Source: Candidatus Latescibacterota bacterium
GTDB lineage: Bacteria > JAAXHH01
Assembly (NCBI GenBank): GCA_022823465.1
Contig: JAJEHX010000006.1
Span: 1-64,000, forward strand
Reading direction: 5' to 3'
Length of the DNA: 64,000 bases
In this document: piece by piece, positions 51,712 to 60,702 of the stretch
Layout of the letters: each line of letters begins with the position of its first letter
How positions within the stretch are numbered: the first letter of the stretch is position 1
Position numbers and translations under genes: made by a program
The notes under the pieces: generated by a model
What the model saw: the letters and a program-made list of their open reading frames with translations, nothing else
Databases searched by the model: none
Told to the model about the DNA's origin: nothing

Positions 51712-52971
51712 CTAGCTGGTCTTGCCAAGGGCTTCTTTCAGCACGTTGAGAAAAACTTCCGTTTCCCGCTCGTCGCCGGAGGATACTCGGATCCACGTGG
51801 GCATCTGCTGCCTGCGCCGGTTCGTCACCATGACGCCCTTCTGGAACATCTCCCGCATGATGTTCATGGAGGGCTTGCCCAGGTCGACCATCATGAAATT
51901 GCTCTCGGACGGGATGTATTCCAGCCCCATCTTCGTGAATTCGTCTTCCAGGCGGTCCCGGAAACGCTGAACGACCGCCCGGGAACGGTTGTAGTGGTTC
52001 CTGTCCTTGAGGGACGCTTCGCCCGCGGCGTAGGCCAGGGCGTTGGCGCGGCCCGTGCTGTAGAACCGGAGCTTCTCCTGGATGGCCTGGCTGCAAATCC
52101 CGTACCCGAGGCGCATGCCCGGCATGCCGAAGACCTTGGAGAAGGTGCGGGTGACGATCACGTTGTCGTGTTTGGTGGCCAGGGATACCGCGGTCCTGTA
52201 TCCGGGGTCCTTGACGAAGTGTATGTAAGCCTCGTCGATCACCACGAGTACGTGCTCAGGCACGGCGGCAACGAACTTCTCCTGCTCTTCGAAGGAGAGC
52301 AACGTTCCGGTCGGGTTGTTCGGATTGGTGATGACCACCACGGAAGTCTTGGGCGTGATCGCCGCAAGCATGGCGTCCAGGTCGTGCTTGTAGTCCTTCA
52401 CGGGGACGCGGACGATATTGACGTCGAGACCCGCCTCCTGGTAGTTCTCGGCTTCACCCGAAACGTCGCCATAACCCATGTCCGCCTCGATGACCTCGGT
52501 GCCGCCCTTGCTCAGGTACGCGAGGGAGATCTGAGAAAGCAGCGCGCCGGATCCCGCCGTAATGAAGAAGGGCGTCTGCCGCCTGAATCGGAATCCTCCG
52601 CCCATCCGACCCGTACCGCCGAACCTAGGCGGCGTCGGGGCCGGCAGCTCGATGCCGTCGAATTCGGCCAGCGCGCCGAAGATGTCGCCGCCGCCGAAAG
52701 AATACCGGTTAATCTTGAACATGTTCTCGGCAATGGCCTGCAGCGCCCGCGGGGACGGTCCGATCGGATTTTCATTCAGCGCCATGCGGACGAGACCCGG
52801 TTCTACGCCGATCCCGTGTATGTCCTTGGCGGTAAGGCCGCCTGATGCCATGGTCTGCGCCAGTGCAAGGCGATCGGCCAGCGTCAGCGCGGCGCCGGCC
52901 GCCAGCGCGCCCGTGATAAAACGGCGGCGGGAGAGGCCTGTATCGACTATCTTCTTCATACTATGCGACAT
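51712..52971 (-). CDS. Tat-exported class I/II aminotransferase (HisC-like)
   Basis: 419-aa PLP aminotransferase with an N-terminal twin-arginine signal (S-R-R-R-F-I-T-G-A-L-A-A-G, then a cleavage region A-L-A-Q). The start is the ATG at 52971, with GGGAG seven bases upstream. The PLP lysine is in F-S-K-V-F-G, with N-P-N-N-P-T-G and N-E-N-P-I-G-P-S-P. It has a Pro/Gly-rich insertion near residues 100-125 (T-P-P-R-F-G-G-T-G). Folding with PLP in the cytoplasm followed by Tat export would explain an aminotransferase outside the cell. First gene of the minus-strand run. Confidence 0.9.
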   Translation of the reverse strand: MSHSMKKIVDTGLSRRRFITGALAAGAALTLADRLALAQTMASGGLTAKDIHGIGVEPGLVRMALNENPIGPSPRALQAIAENMFKINRYSFGGGDIFGALAEFDGIELPAPTPPRFGGTGRMGGGFRFRRQTPFFITAGSGALLSQISLAYLSKGGTEVIEADMGYGDVSGEAENYQEAGLDVNIVRVPVKDYKHDLDAMLAAITPKTSVVVITNPNNPTGTLLSFEEQEKFVAAVPEHVLVVIDEAYIHFVKDPGYRTAVSLATKHDNVIVTRTFSKVFGMPGMRLGYGICSQAIQEKLRFYSTGRANALAYAAGEASLKDRNHYNRSRAVVQRFRDRLEDEFTKMGLEYIPSESNFMMVDLGKPSMNIMREMFQKGVMVTNRRRQQMPTWIRVSSGDERETEVFLNVLKEALGKTS

Positions 52972-53440
52972 GAATGTGCTCCCTGGGATATATGGACGCA
53001 GCCGCAACGAACCGGCCGCAGCAGTCGAAACCGGACGCCCCGCACGCATGACGAACCGTTTCGAAGTCGTTGACGAATATACCCGAACCCGAACCGCAAG
53101 ACAACCCTAATCGCCTGCCGGATCAGATTATCGGCCAGTTCAGATCGTATATACAATTTTGATACATTCAACGGGTCGGCTTCCTTCTAACATTATGCCG
53201 CGTACCGGACATTCCCCGGCTGTTCCATTCCTGCACGATCGGGTCGAAAACGCGGTAATCTGTCCAGTCCGGCGCACGCCGAACCTCTTCGATAATGCTT
53301 GACACATTTTTACGCCGATCATACTATGCCTTGTTCAGGAACCAGCATCGTTCAACTGGATCGTTACCAGCGTATGATGGCAAAGCCGGCCCGGAGCGCA
53401 GGGAATCGGACGGGACCAGTACACTGGAGGGGACCAGCCC
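52972..53440. other. Divergent intergenic region, aminotransferase and porin genes
   Basis: 469 bases. The plus-strand promoter at 53299-53327 is clear. The segment 53140-53175 is AT-rich (contains TATATAC) and may hold the minus-strand promoter, but no spacing fits well. No repeat or hairpin was found. Confidence 0.6.
53299..53327 (+). promoter_or_regulatory. Promoter of the porin-TupA operon
   Basis: TTGACA (53299-53304), 17-base spacer, TACTAT (53322-53327). The predicted start near 53334 gives a leader of about 107 bases before the porin-like gene. Confidence 0.65.
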
Positions 53441-54580
53441 ATGCGGACCAGATACATCCTGTTGTGTGCCAGTACGATTGCCGTACTCTTCAACATCGCC
53501 CCCGTCGCTGCCCAGGAAGAAGACCGGTTGACCTGGAACGGCATGATCAGATCGCGGCTGCAGGGCGACTACCAGGACGGCAGCCGGGCGGTCAACCGCT
53601 TCATGTATGGAGCCTTCCTGAACGCTACGCTGCGCGTGTCAGACCGTATTGACGTGACCGGCAAGGTCATGACGGGTAATCCCAAGGCCATCACCGTTGC
53701 CGACTGGATGAGTTACGGCGACCTGTTTGTACGCGAGAACCCCCATATCTCCTGGATGTACGCGCGCATCAGGCCCAATCCCTCGCTCACCCTGACCGCG
53801 GGCAAGTTCCCCCTGCCCTTCTTCCGTCCGACCCAGGTCGTCCTGGACAGCGATCTCTCACCGGAGGGACTCGCCCAGCAACTCACCACGAAGAGCGCTG
53901 ACGGCTCAGCGACCTTCGGCCTGAACCTGGGCCAGTTCATGATCAACCAGTTGGCCTCGCCGGTAAAGGATCTCGACCGCACCTATTTCCTGGGGGGACA
54001 GGCCATGGCCCGTTTCACCCAGCCCGGCAGGTCCCAGACCCTAGCCGTCGCCTACTATACCGTGGGGAGCGCGGATTCTCTCTTCGCCGCGCAGAACCTG
54101 AGGTCCCCAGCGCTGATCGTCGCGGCGAATTCCAACCGGGCCAACGCGGACCGCACCGGATACCTGTCCGAATTCCGCATGATCAACTTCAGCGGACAGT
54201 ATACCCAGACCGTGAACGGACGGCCGCTGGCGCTTAACGCCGACTACGTCTTCAATATGGGCGCCGACGACATGCGCCACGGCATCACGGGTTCGGTGAT
54301 GTACGGCAGCACGGGGAAGGTCGGCGACACCCGGACCGGGATCCAGGCTTTCCTCATGCAGCAGGACGCCACGCTGGCGCCTTTCAGCAACATCGACTAC
54401 ACGCAGACCAATACAAAGGGCGCCGCCCTCTTTTTCGGTCACCACCTGATCGATAAGCTGACGGTCGATATCCACCTGTACACCCGCAAGTACGATTCCC
54501 CCGAGACCCTCGTCTCCCCCGCGGCCAACAACGCCTGGCGAACGCGGCTTCGCGTCATGTTCATGCTTCGACTCAACTGA
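53441..54580 (+). CDS. Outer-membrane porin-like protein
   Basis: 379-aa protein with a Sec signal peptide (cleaved near V-A-A-Q-E). The mature chain is rich in alternating strand patterns, and the last residues (V-M-F-M-L-R-L-N) resemble an outer-membrane beta-signal. Segment W-M-Y-A-R-I-R-P and G-K-F-P-L-P-F-F recall putative porins of Bacteroidetes-type genomes. GGAGGGG eight bases before the ATG sets the start. It shares an operon with a tungstate-type binding protein, so it may admit oxyanions. No beta-barrel prediction was run. Confidence 0.72.
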   Translation: MRTRYILLCASTIAVLFNIAPVAAQEEDRLTWNGMIRSRLQGDYQDGSRAVNRFMYGAFLNATLRVSDRIDVTGKVMTGNPKAITVADWMSYGDLFVRENPHISWMYARIRPNPSLTLTAGKFPLPFFRPTQVVLDSDLSPEGLAQQLTTKSADGSATFGLNLGQFMINQLASPVKDLDRTYFLGGQAMARFTQPGRSQTLAVAYYTVGSADSLFAAQNLRSPALIVAANSNRANADRTGYLSEFRMINFSGQYTQTVNGRPLALNADYVFNMGADDMRHGITGSVMYGSTGKVGDTRTGIQAFLMQQDATLAPFSNIDYTQTNTKGAALFFGHHLIDKLTVDIHLYTRKYDSPETLVSPAANNAWRTRLRVMFMLRLN

Positions 54581-54624
54581 CGGGCCCGCCCGCGAAGTGC
54601 CTCTCCTATAGATCGGTCCTCAGC

Positions 54625-55479
54625 ATGCGCCTTCGCCAACTTTCCGACCTGCTCTTCCTCGCGGTGATCGCATCTGTCGCGGCTGTCGCGGTGATCGCAT
54701 CTGTCGCGGCAACCGCATCTGTCGCGGAAGCGCAGCCCCGGCTGAAACTCGCTACCACCACCAGTACCTACGATTCGGGCCTGCTCGACATCCTCCTGCC
54801 GCCCTTTGAACGGCAACAGGACCACGGGATCAGGGTGGACGTCATCGCCGTGGGAACGGGCAAGGCGCTGAAGCTGGCTGAAAACGGCGACGTGGACGCG
54901 GTACTCGTGCATGCGCCGAAGCTGGAGGCGGCTTTTATCGCCGCCGGATTCGGGGTCGACCGCCGCGGCGTGATGTACAACGACTTCGTCGTCGTCGGTC
55001 CGTCCGCCGACCAGGCCGGAATCGCCGGAACGGAGAAAGTCGCCGACGCCTTCGCCATCATCGCGCGCAGGGAGGCGTTGTTTTTCTCACGGGGCGATCT
55101 ATCCGGGACCCACCAGAAGGAGCGGGAGATCTGGACCATCGCAGGGATCGATCCAACCGGGAAGTGGTACGTCGAAGTGGGCCAGGGCATGGCGGCCACC
55201 TTGCGCATGGCCGACGAGAAAAGGGGTTACGTGCTGATCGACCGGGGCACCTACCTGGCCCTGCGGGAAACGGTGAACCTGCGGGTCCTGGTGGAATACG
55301 ATCCTCCTCTGCACAATCCTTACAGCATCATCGCCGTCAACCCCACGCGCTGGCCGCACGTGAAGTACGGGCACGCGCGCGCGCTCATCGACTACGTGAC
55401 CTCGCCGGAAGCCCAGGCCCTCATCGGCGGTTACCGGAAATACGGACAGCAGCTGTTCACGCCTTCGGCGGCGGATTGA
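54625..55479 (+). CDS. TupA-like tungstate/oxyanion-binding protein
   Basis: 284-aa periplasmic substrate-binding protein. After the signal peptide the mature part begins K-L-A-T-T-T-S-T-Y-D-S-G-L-L-D, the TupA hallmark; V-I-A-V-G-T-G-K-A and V-M-Y-N-D-F-V-V-V-G-P follow, with F-F-S-R-G-D-L-S-G-T-H. These residues bind tungstate in TupA. The signal peptide carries a 27-bp in-frame repeat (A-V-I-A-S-V-A-A). No permease or ATPase (TupB/C) is nearby; the porin-like gene precedes it by 44 bases. Confidence 0.87.
   Translation: MRLRQLSDLLFLAVIASVAAVAVIASVAATASVAEAQPRLKLATTTSTYDSGLLDILLPPFERQQDHGIRVDVIAVGTGKALKLAENGDVDAVLVHAPKLEAAFIAAGFGVDRRGVMYNDFVVVGPSADQAGIAGTEKVADAFAIIARREALFFSRGDLSGTHQKEREIWTIAGIDPTGKWYVEVGQGMAATLRMADEKRGYVLIDRGTYLALRETVNLRVLVEYDPPLHNPYSIIAVNPTRWPHVKYGHARALIDYVTSPEAQALIGGYRKYGQQLFTPSAAD
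54659..54727 (+). repeat. 27-bp in-frame tandem repeat in the TupA signal peptide
   Basis: GCGGTGATCGCATCTGTCGC recurs 27 bases apart (54661 and 54688), with a third partial copy of GCATCTGTCGCGG 18 bases further on. The encoded peptide is A-V-I-A-S-V-A-A repeated. Confidence 0.85.
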
Positions 55480-55546
55480 GCCCCGGCGGCGGGACGAGGC
55501 GTCGACGGCGGACGATGAATCCGCACCGCGCCAGGGAGGAAATGAC

Positions 55547-56569
55547 TTGATACGAATCGGCATCCTGGGCATCGGGTTCATGGGAACGACCCACTTCATG
55601 GCCATCAGGAACCTGGCCAACGCGGAAGTGGGGGCCATTTGCACCCGGGACGAGCGGAAGCTGAGCGGCGACTGGCGCCACATCCAGGGCAACTTCGGCG
55701 GCGGCGGCGGCGTGCAGGACCTGACCGGGATCCGTACCTGTACCGATATCGACGAAGTGCTGAGCGACCCGGATATCGACCTGGTCGACGTGTGCCTGCC
55801 CACGGCCCTGCACCACGACGTGGTCCAGCGCGCGCTGGACGCCGGCAAGCACGTCATCGTCGAGAAACCCATCGCCCTCCGCCTCGACGAGGCGGACCGC
55901 ATGATCGACAGGGCCGGGGAAGCCGGCAGGACGCTGATGGTGGCCCACGTGCTGAAGTTCTTCCCCGAATTCGCCTTTCTGGCGCAGGCCATCGACGACG
56001 GACGCTACGGGCGCCTCCTGGGACTGCACCTCAAGCGGGTCATCTCCAAACCCCTCTGGGGCGAAGGCAACTGGTTCGGCGACTACGAACGGACCGGCGC
56101 CGCGGGTATCGACCTGCACATTCACGATACCGACTACCTGCGCTATCTCTTCGGCATGCCGGACAGCGTGCACGCCAGCGGCATGACGAGTCCGAACGGC
56201 TACGTGCTCTACCTGAACACGCAATATGGTTACGATAACCGGGACATCGCCATCTCCTCCCAGTGCGGAGCGATCAGTTCGGCCGCTTTCGAACACGGAT
56301 ACGACGCTTATTTCGAAGAAGGCACGCTCTGGTACAATGTGTTGTCGGACCGGCCGGTCACGCTCTACACCCCAGACGGCGGGAGATCGGAACCGGAAAT
56401 CGATTTCCCCGAGGCCTTCGAAGCCCAGTTGGGATACGCCGTCAACGCCCTGGAGAACGGCACGGAACCCACCCTGGTTTCGGCTTCGGCGGCCCGCGAC
56501 GCCCTTCGGATCTGCAACGGAGAGGCCGAATCGGTGAAGACGGGGAAGACCGTGCGGTTCACGGACTGA
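55547..56569 (+). CDS. Gfo/Idh/MocA-family oxidoreductase
   Basis: 340-aa NAD(P)-dependent dehydrogenase of the same superfamily as the gene at 25659, but in a different subgroup. The Rossmann motif is L-G-I-G-F-M-G-T-T-H near residue 7, and E-K-P-I-A is at about residue 107. The central domain has an H-I-H-D-T-D-Y motif with candidate catalytic His. The TTG start has AGGGAGG about seven bases upstream. Substrate unknown. Confidence 0.9.
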   Translation: MIRIGILGIGFMGTTHFMAIRNLANAEVGAICTRDERKLSGDWRHIQGNFGGGGGVQDLTGIRTCTDIDEVLSDPDIDLVDVCLPTALHHDVVQRALDAGKHVIVEKPIALRLDEADRMIDRAGEAGRTLMVAHVLKFFPEFAFLAQAIDDGRYGRLLGLHLKRVISKPLWGEGNWFGDYERTGAAGIDLHIHDTDYLRYLFGMPDSVHASGMTSPNGYVLYLNTQYGYDNRDIAISSQCGAISSAAFEHGYDAYFEEGTLWYNVLSDRPVTLYTPDGGRSEPEIDFPEAFEAQLGYAVNALENGTEPTLVSASAARDALRICNGEAESVKTGKTVRFTD

Positions 56570-56592
56570 ACCGGCATAATCCGCTTTCGACT

Positions 56593-57897
56593 ATGGCCCA
56601 GTTACACTTCGGCAACGGCCGTACCGTCATCACGCCGCCCACTGGGGTCGAGCTTTGCGGCTACGGACCCTATATCGGGCGCCGGGCAACGGCCGTCCAC
56701 CAGGACCTCCACTCCACGGCCCTGGCGCTGTCGGACGGGGACCAGATCTTCGTATGGGTATCGAACGACCTGGTCTGGACCGACCGCTCTCTGGTCGACG
56801 AGACCCACCGCATCGTCCGTAAACGATACGGCCTCGATCCGGCCCGCGTGGTGATCACAAACACCCATACCCACTCCGGTCCGGCGTCCATGAGGACCGT
56901 GGCCTGGGGGAAATGGGACGAGGAATACACGGCGGGGTTGCCGGAACGTTTCTCCGACGCCATCGGACAGGCCGTGTCGGACCTCGAACCCGGGCGCATT
57001 GGATTCGGCAGGACGCCGGTGCCAAATCTCTCCGTCAACCGTGTCGACGAGGGAGGCGAGGCAGATGATGAAGCGCTGCTGATGCGTATCGACGACATTC
57101 GCGGCAGGATGCGCGCCGCCACGATAAACTTCGGCGCCCATCCTGTAACGCTTGGCGCCGACACCGTGATTTGCGGCGACTATCCGGCCGATGCCATCGG
57201 GAAGATGGAAGGGAAGAGGGAAGATTTCCGGGTGCTCTTCTTCCAGGGCAGTTGCGGCGACCTCAACTGCCGCGGATTCGGGGAGGGCATGGATATGATG
57301 AAGGCGAACGGCTCACTCCTCGCCGACCACGTCCTGCCGGCACTGGACAGTATCGAGACGGCTGGCGACGTTGAATTGGACGGCGACACCTACGAGGTTG
57401 CACTGCCCACGGAAGTCCCCGACCGGTCCGGGCTGGAAGCGGAATTGGCCGAATACCGCGATCGTCTCAAAGCTTCGAATGCCGACGCGGATCCTGCTGA
57501 ACACCGCAAGTTACGCTTCGAATCAGACTGGCGCGCGCAACGCCTCGAGCTGCTCGACGGCCCTCATCCACAGAGGCTGGAGTTCCACGTTTCATGGATG
57601 CGGATCAACGATTCCGTGCTGCTCGCCCATCCGCTGGAGTTGTTTCTGACCTACGGCAAACAGGTCCAGTCGGCGTCGCCCTTCCCACATACCATGGTCA
57701 TCGGGTACGCCAACGAGACCGTCGGATACCTGGCACGGCCACAGGACTTCGAACAGGAAGGATTCGGATGGTACGCCGCGGTGTTCGCGCCCCGTATCTG
57801 CCGTCATCTGCCCTTTGAACAGGAAGCCGGCAGTGTATTTCGTGATCACCTCATCGCGATGCTGCACCGGATCAGGCAGAGCGCGCCAACTTCCTGA
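56593..57897 (+). CDS. Neutral/alkaline ceramidase-like hydrolase
   Basis: 434-aa protein resembling the N-terminal domain of neutral ceramidases, zinc amidases. Features are the T-N-T-H-T-H-S-G-P motif (metal His) near residue 95, G-A-H-P-V, and Q-G-S-C-G-D-L-N. It is shorter than full ceramidases and lacks the C-terminal Ig-like domain and a signal peptide, so it may be cytoplasmic with another amide or ester substrate. No ribosome site is visible before the ATG. It follows the Gfo/Idh/MocA gene by 23 bases. Confidence 0.8.
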   Translation: MAQLHFGNGRTVITPPTGVELCGYGPYIGRRATAVHQDLHSTALALSDGDQIFVWVSNDLVWTDRSLVDETHRIVRKRYGLDPARVVITNTHTHSGPASMRTVAWGKWDEEYTAGLPERFSDAIGQAVSDLEPGRIGFGRTPVPNLSVNRVDEGGEADDEALLMRIDDIRGRMRAATINFGAHPVTLGADTVICGDYPADAIGKMEGKREDFRVLFFQGSCGDLNCRGFGEGMDMMKANGSLLADHVLPALDSIETAGDVELDGDTYEVALPTEVPDRSGLEAELAEYRDRLKASNADADPAEHRKLRFESDWRAQRLELLDGPHPQRLEFHVSWMRINDSVLLAHPLELFLTYGKQVQSASPFPHTMVIGYANETVGYLARPQDFEQEGFGWYAAVFAPRICRHLPFEQEAGSVFRDHLIAMLHRIRQSAPTS

Positions 57898-57936
57898 CCG
57901 CCGCCTGAATCATTGACCAGACAGCCATAAGTCCGG

Positions 57937-58530
57937 TCATTGAGTCCCCCCGTAACTTTTAGATGCGGAGATGCCCAAATGGCCTTCGACCCGCCCGAGG
58001 CGGCCGTTCATTTCGTGCATTTCCAGACGCAGTTCGTTTATTTCACCGAAGATGGCCGCACGGTCTGCCCGCATCTCCTCACGTAACGTATCACGGTCTG
58101 TCCGCATCTCCTCGCGAAGCGCATCAGTCTTGCCCGACACGGACAAAAGATCCGAACGCATCTCCTCGCGAAGCGCATCTATCCTGCCTGACTGGGACTG
58201 CCGGTCTGCCCGCATCTCCTCGTGAAGCGCATCATGGCCAGCACGCATCTCCTCGCGAAGGGCCTGCAAGCCCTCGTGCATCTCCTCGCGAAGCGCATCA
58301 GTCTTGCCCGACACGGACAAAAGATCCGAACGCATCTCCTCGCGTAGCGCATCTATCCTGTCTGACTGGGACTGCAAGCCCTCGCGCATCTCCTCGCGAA
58401 GCGCATCATGGCCAGCACGCATCTCCTCGCGAAGCGCTTTTGCGAAACGTCCAGTAAGAGTCAGCGCCGAGAGGAAAAATACCCCGGCCGCACAGATCAC
58501 CTGGACGGCCACTATCATGGATTCCGTCAT
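57937..58530 (-). CDS. Membrane-anchored coiled-coil repeat protein
   Basis: 197-aa protein, not a known family. One membrane helix (about residues 5-24) is followed by a long charged coiled coil built from A-L-R-E-E-M-R-type 11-residue units. Two 58-residue blocks (residues 32-84 and 90-142) are near identical, from a 174-bp DNA duplication. The ends (E-L-R-L-E-M-H-E-M-N) lie outside the repeats. Such proteins may scaffold or sense; function cannot be told. It is convergent with the ceramidase-like gene. Confidence 0.72.
   Translation of the reverse strand: MTESMIVAVQVICAAGVFFLSALTLTGRFAKALREEMRAGHDALREEMREGLQSQSDRIDALREEMRSDLLSVSGKTDALREEMHEGLQALREEMRAGHDALHEEMRADRQSQSGRIDALREEMRSDLLSVSGKTDALREEMRTDRDTLREEMRADRAAIFGEINELRLEMHEMNGRLGRVEGHLGISASKSYGGTQ
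58090..58437. repeat. 174-bp internal duplication in the coiled-coil gene
   Basis: Block A (residues 32-84) and block B (90-142) repeat at a 58-codon period. Shared cores include the string D-L-L-S-V-S-G-K-T-D-A-L-R-E-E-M. On the DNA the two copies differ at only a few positions. Confidence 0.85.
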
Positions 58531-58656
58531 TTGCTTCTACGGCCTCCTCACCGTGTCATCGCCCCATCATATTCTGTGCTGATTCGGCATCGATTCAGTG
58601 CCTTCTATAAAGTTACATTATCACCGCATCGCAATTGACATGTCACCGCGCAGTCG

Positions 58657-58684
58657 TTGACAACTTCCGATACGGCACTATCTT
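58657..58684 (+). promoter_or_regulatory. Candidate promoter of the PafA gene
   Basis: TTGACA (58657-58662), 16-base spacer, TATCTT (58679-58684). It would give a leader of about 208 bases that includes the 13-bp repeat array. Confidence 0.5.
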
Positions 58685-58834
58685 GAGTCAACGAGTTGCC
58701 TTCAGTCCCGACCGCCTTGTCGATTCAGGCGGCGCTCGCCGGCGACGCAACGGACATACACACTGATCGTTGCGTGTTAAAAAGCTTAGTCGGAAAACCC
58801 CTTTAGAATCTCGTACATAAAAAACTTTTCAATT

Positions 58835-58886
58835 GATTCGACCCGGAGATTCGACCCAGAGACACGACCCAATGATTCGACCCAAG
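58835..58886 (+). repeat. 13-bp tandem array at the PafA translation start
   Basis: Four 13-base units (58835-58847, 58848-58860, 58861-58873, 58874-58886), consensus GATTCGACCCAGA. The last unit runs into the ribosome binding site. Confidence 0.9.
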
Positions 58887-58898
58887 AAAGGACCGATC

Positions 58899-60632
58899 AT
58901 GTCCATAGCCGGATTCATCAGGACGGGTTTGATCCTGTCGATGCTGTTCATATTTACACCTGCTTCCGAGGCCCGCAACAACGGCAAACCGGTGCTCCAG
59001 GAAGGCGCCGGTCCGCAATCTCGCCCGGTATCCGCGACCGTACCGGACGACCCGCCCCGGCTCGCGGTGCTGATCATCGTCGACCAGTTCCGCTACGATT
59101 TCCTTCAGCGCTTTGACGACCTCTTCGTGGTAGACGGCTTTCGACGGTTCATGGACCGCGGCGCGTGGATGGAGGACGCCCGGTTTACCCACGTGCACGC
59201 CTCCACTTCGCCGGGCCACAGCGTGGTCACGTCCGGCACTTACGCCCATAAGACGGGGATGGTCAACAACTGGTGGTACAACCGGTCCAGGGGCGTGTTT
59301 CAACCGTCGCTTGTGGACCCGGAAAGCCACATCCTCGGCAAGGAGCCCACCGAGAACGGACGGGCCTCCACCCGGCAACTCGAAGGGTCCTCACTGGCCG
59401 ACGAACTGCGCATGGCCACGCGCTACCGGGGCAAAGCCATTTCGATCTCCCTGAAGGACTACAGCGCCATGATCTCCGCCGGCAAGCTGGGCGCGCCCTA
59501 CTGGTTCGAAGCGTCCCTGGGCCGGATCACGTCGAGCAGCTACTCCATGGACGACCTGCCCGGCTGGGTCAAGCGCTTCAACGACCGGAAACTCCCGGAC
59601 CAGTCCTTCGGCCGAAAATGGGAGCGTCTCCTGCCGGAAGAAATCTACCTCGAGCGGGCGGGCGAGGACGTGCGCGAGGGCGAAGAGGACAACCGGGACA
59701 GCGGGATCACCTTCCCCCACGTGACGAAAGGCGGGCTGGAAGCACCCGGTCCGCGTTACTGGAACGCTTTCAAGCACACCCCCTGGGCCACGGACTACCA
59801 GCTGGAATTCGCCCGTCAGGCAATCATCGAGGAAGAGCTCGGGCAGGACGACATCCCGGACGTCCTGATCATCTGTCTTTCGGCCAATGACTATATCGGG
59901 CACGATTTCGGCCCCTTCAGCCAGGAAACCATGGACGCGACGCTGCGCACGGACCGGCAGCTGGCGGACTTCTTCGGCTTTCTGGACGAGCGCGTGGGGC
60001 AGGACCGGACCCTCCTCGCCCTGACGGCCGATCACGGTGTCATGGATTTGCCTGAACAACTGAAACTGGGGGGGCTGGATGCGGGGCGCGCCGGGCCCGA
60101 GCCCCTGACGGCGCTGGTGGAGGAAGCCCTGGACGGACTGCACGGCGAGGACGACTGGGTGGAATACCTGGCGGAATCGGGCCTCTATCTCAACTACGAC
60201 GCCATCGACAGCCGCGGCCTGAGCCGGGCCGAAGTCGAAGAGACCGCGGCGGAGGCGATCGTCACGCACCCGGCCGTCTGGCGGGCCTATACCCGGCACC
60301 GCATCGAGCGGCGGCAACTTCCGGAATCGGACCTCACGAAAGCCGTCTACCACAGCTTTCATTCCGAAAACAGCGGCGACGTCATGCTCGTCTCCACGCC
60401 CTTCTACCTGCTCCTCGGCGAATATGGGTCGGCCACGGTGGGCACGTCCCACGGATGGCCCCACGAATACGATCTGCACGTGCCGATCATGTTCCATGGA
60501 CCGTGGATCGCGGCCGGCCGCTACCAGCACCGCGTCGATACGGCGGACATTACGCCGACGATCTGCAATTTGCTTCAGATTACGCTGCCGTCGGGCCGGG
60601 ATGGACGTATTCTGGGCGAGATTATCAAGTAG
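58899..60632 (+). CDS. PafA-like alkaline phosphatase
   Basis: 577-aa exported phosphatase of the alkaline phosphatase superfamily. A signal peptide (residues 8-24) leads to the catalytic domain. Metal ligands fit I-I-V-D-Q-F-R-Y-D, N-D-Y-I-G-H, T-A-D-H-G and G-T-S-H-G-W-P-H-E-Y-D, all as in PafA. The catalytic Thr/Ser is expected in H-A-S-T-S-P-G-H-S. The start at 58899 has AAAGGA about six bases upstream; upstream ATG codons fall inside a tandem repeat. It is the second phosphatase of the window, unrelated to the PhoX-like gene. Confidence 0.9.
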   Translation: MSIAGFIRTGLILSMLFIFTPASEARNNGKPVLQEGAGPQSRPVSATVPDDPPRLAVLIIVDQFRYDFLQRFDDLFVVDGFRRFMDRGAWMEDARFTHVHASTSPGHSVVTSGTYAHKTGMVNNWWYNRSRGVFQPSLVDPESHILGKEPTENGRASTRQLEGSSLADELRMATRYRGKAISISLKDYSAMISAGKLGAPYWFEASLGRITSSSYSMDDLPGWVKRFNDRKLPDQSFGRKWERLLPEEIYLERAGEDVREGEEDNRDSGITFPHVTKGGLEAPGPRYWNAFKHTPWATDYQLEFARQAIIEEELGQDDIPDVLIICLSANDYIGHDFGPFSQETMDATLRTDRQLADFFGFLDERVGQDRTLLALTADHGVMDLPEQLKLGGLDAGRAGPEPLTALVEEALDGLHGEDDWVEYLAESGLYLNYDAIDSRGLSRAEVEETAAEAIVTHPAVWRAYTRHRIERRQLPESDLTKAVYHSFHSENSGDVMLVSTPFYLLLGEYGSATVGTSHGWPHEYDLHVPIMFHGPWIAAGRYQHRVDTADITPTICNLLQITLPSGRDGRILGEIIK

Positions 60633-60702
60633 GCGCAACGGACCGGAAGGCTATGCGATACAGGCTGCGCGTTACGCTCAGCACACATCGGGGATGAAGC
60701 GC

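Larger units (their letters stand above)
58531..58898. other. Divergent intergenic region, coiled-coil and PafA genes
   Basis: 368 bases with no supportable gene. It holds two TTGACA boxes (58635, 58657), the second in a promoter-like pair, and a 13-bp tandem array (58835-58886) just before the PafA start. Confidence 0.6.

Noticed and set aside
57911..57942. Terminator between the ceramidase-like and coiled-coil genes
   Set aside because: Only a 5-bp stem plus three pairs after a mismatch, no U-run, and it overlaps the coiled-coil stop codon.
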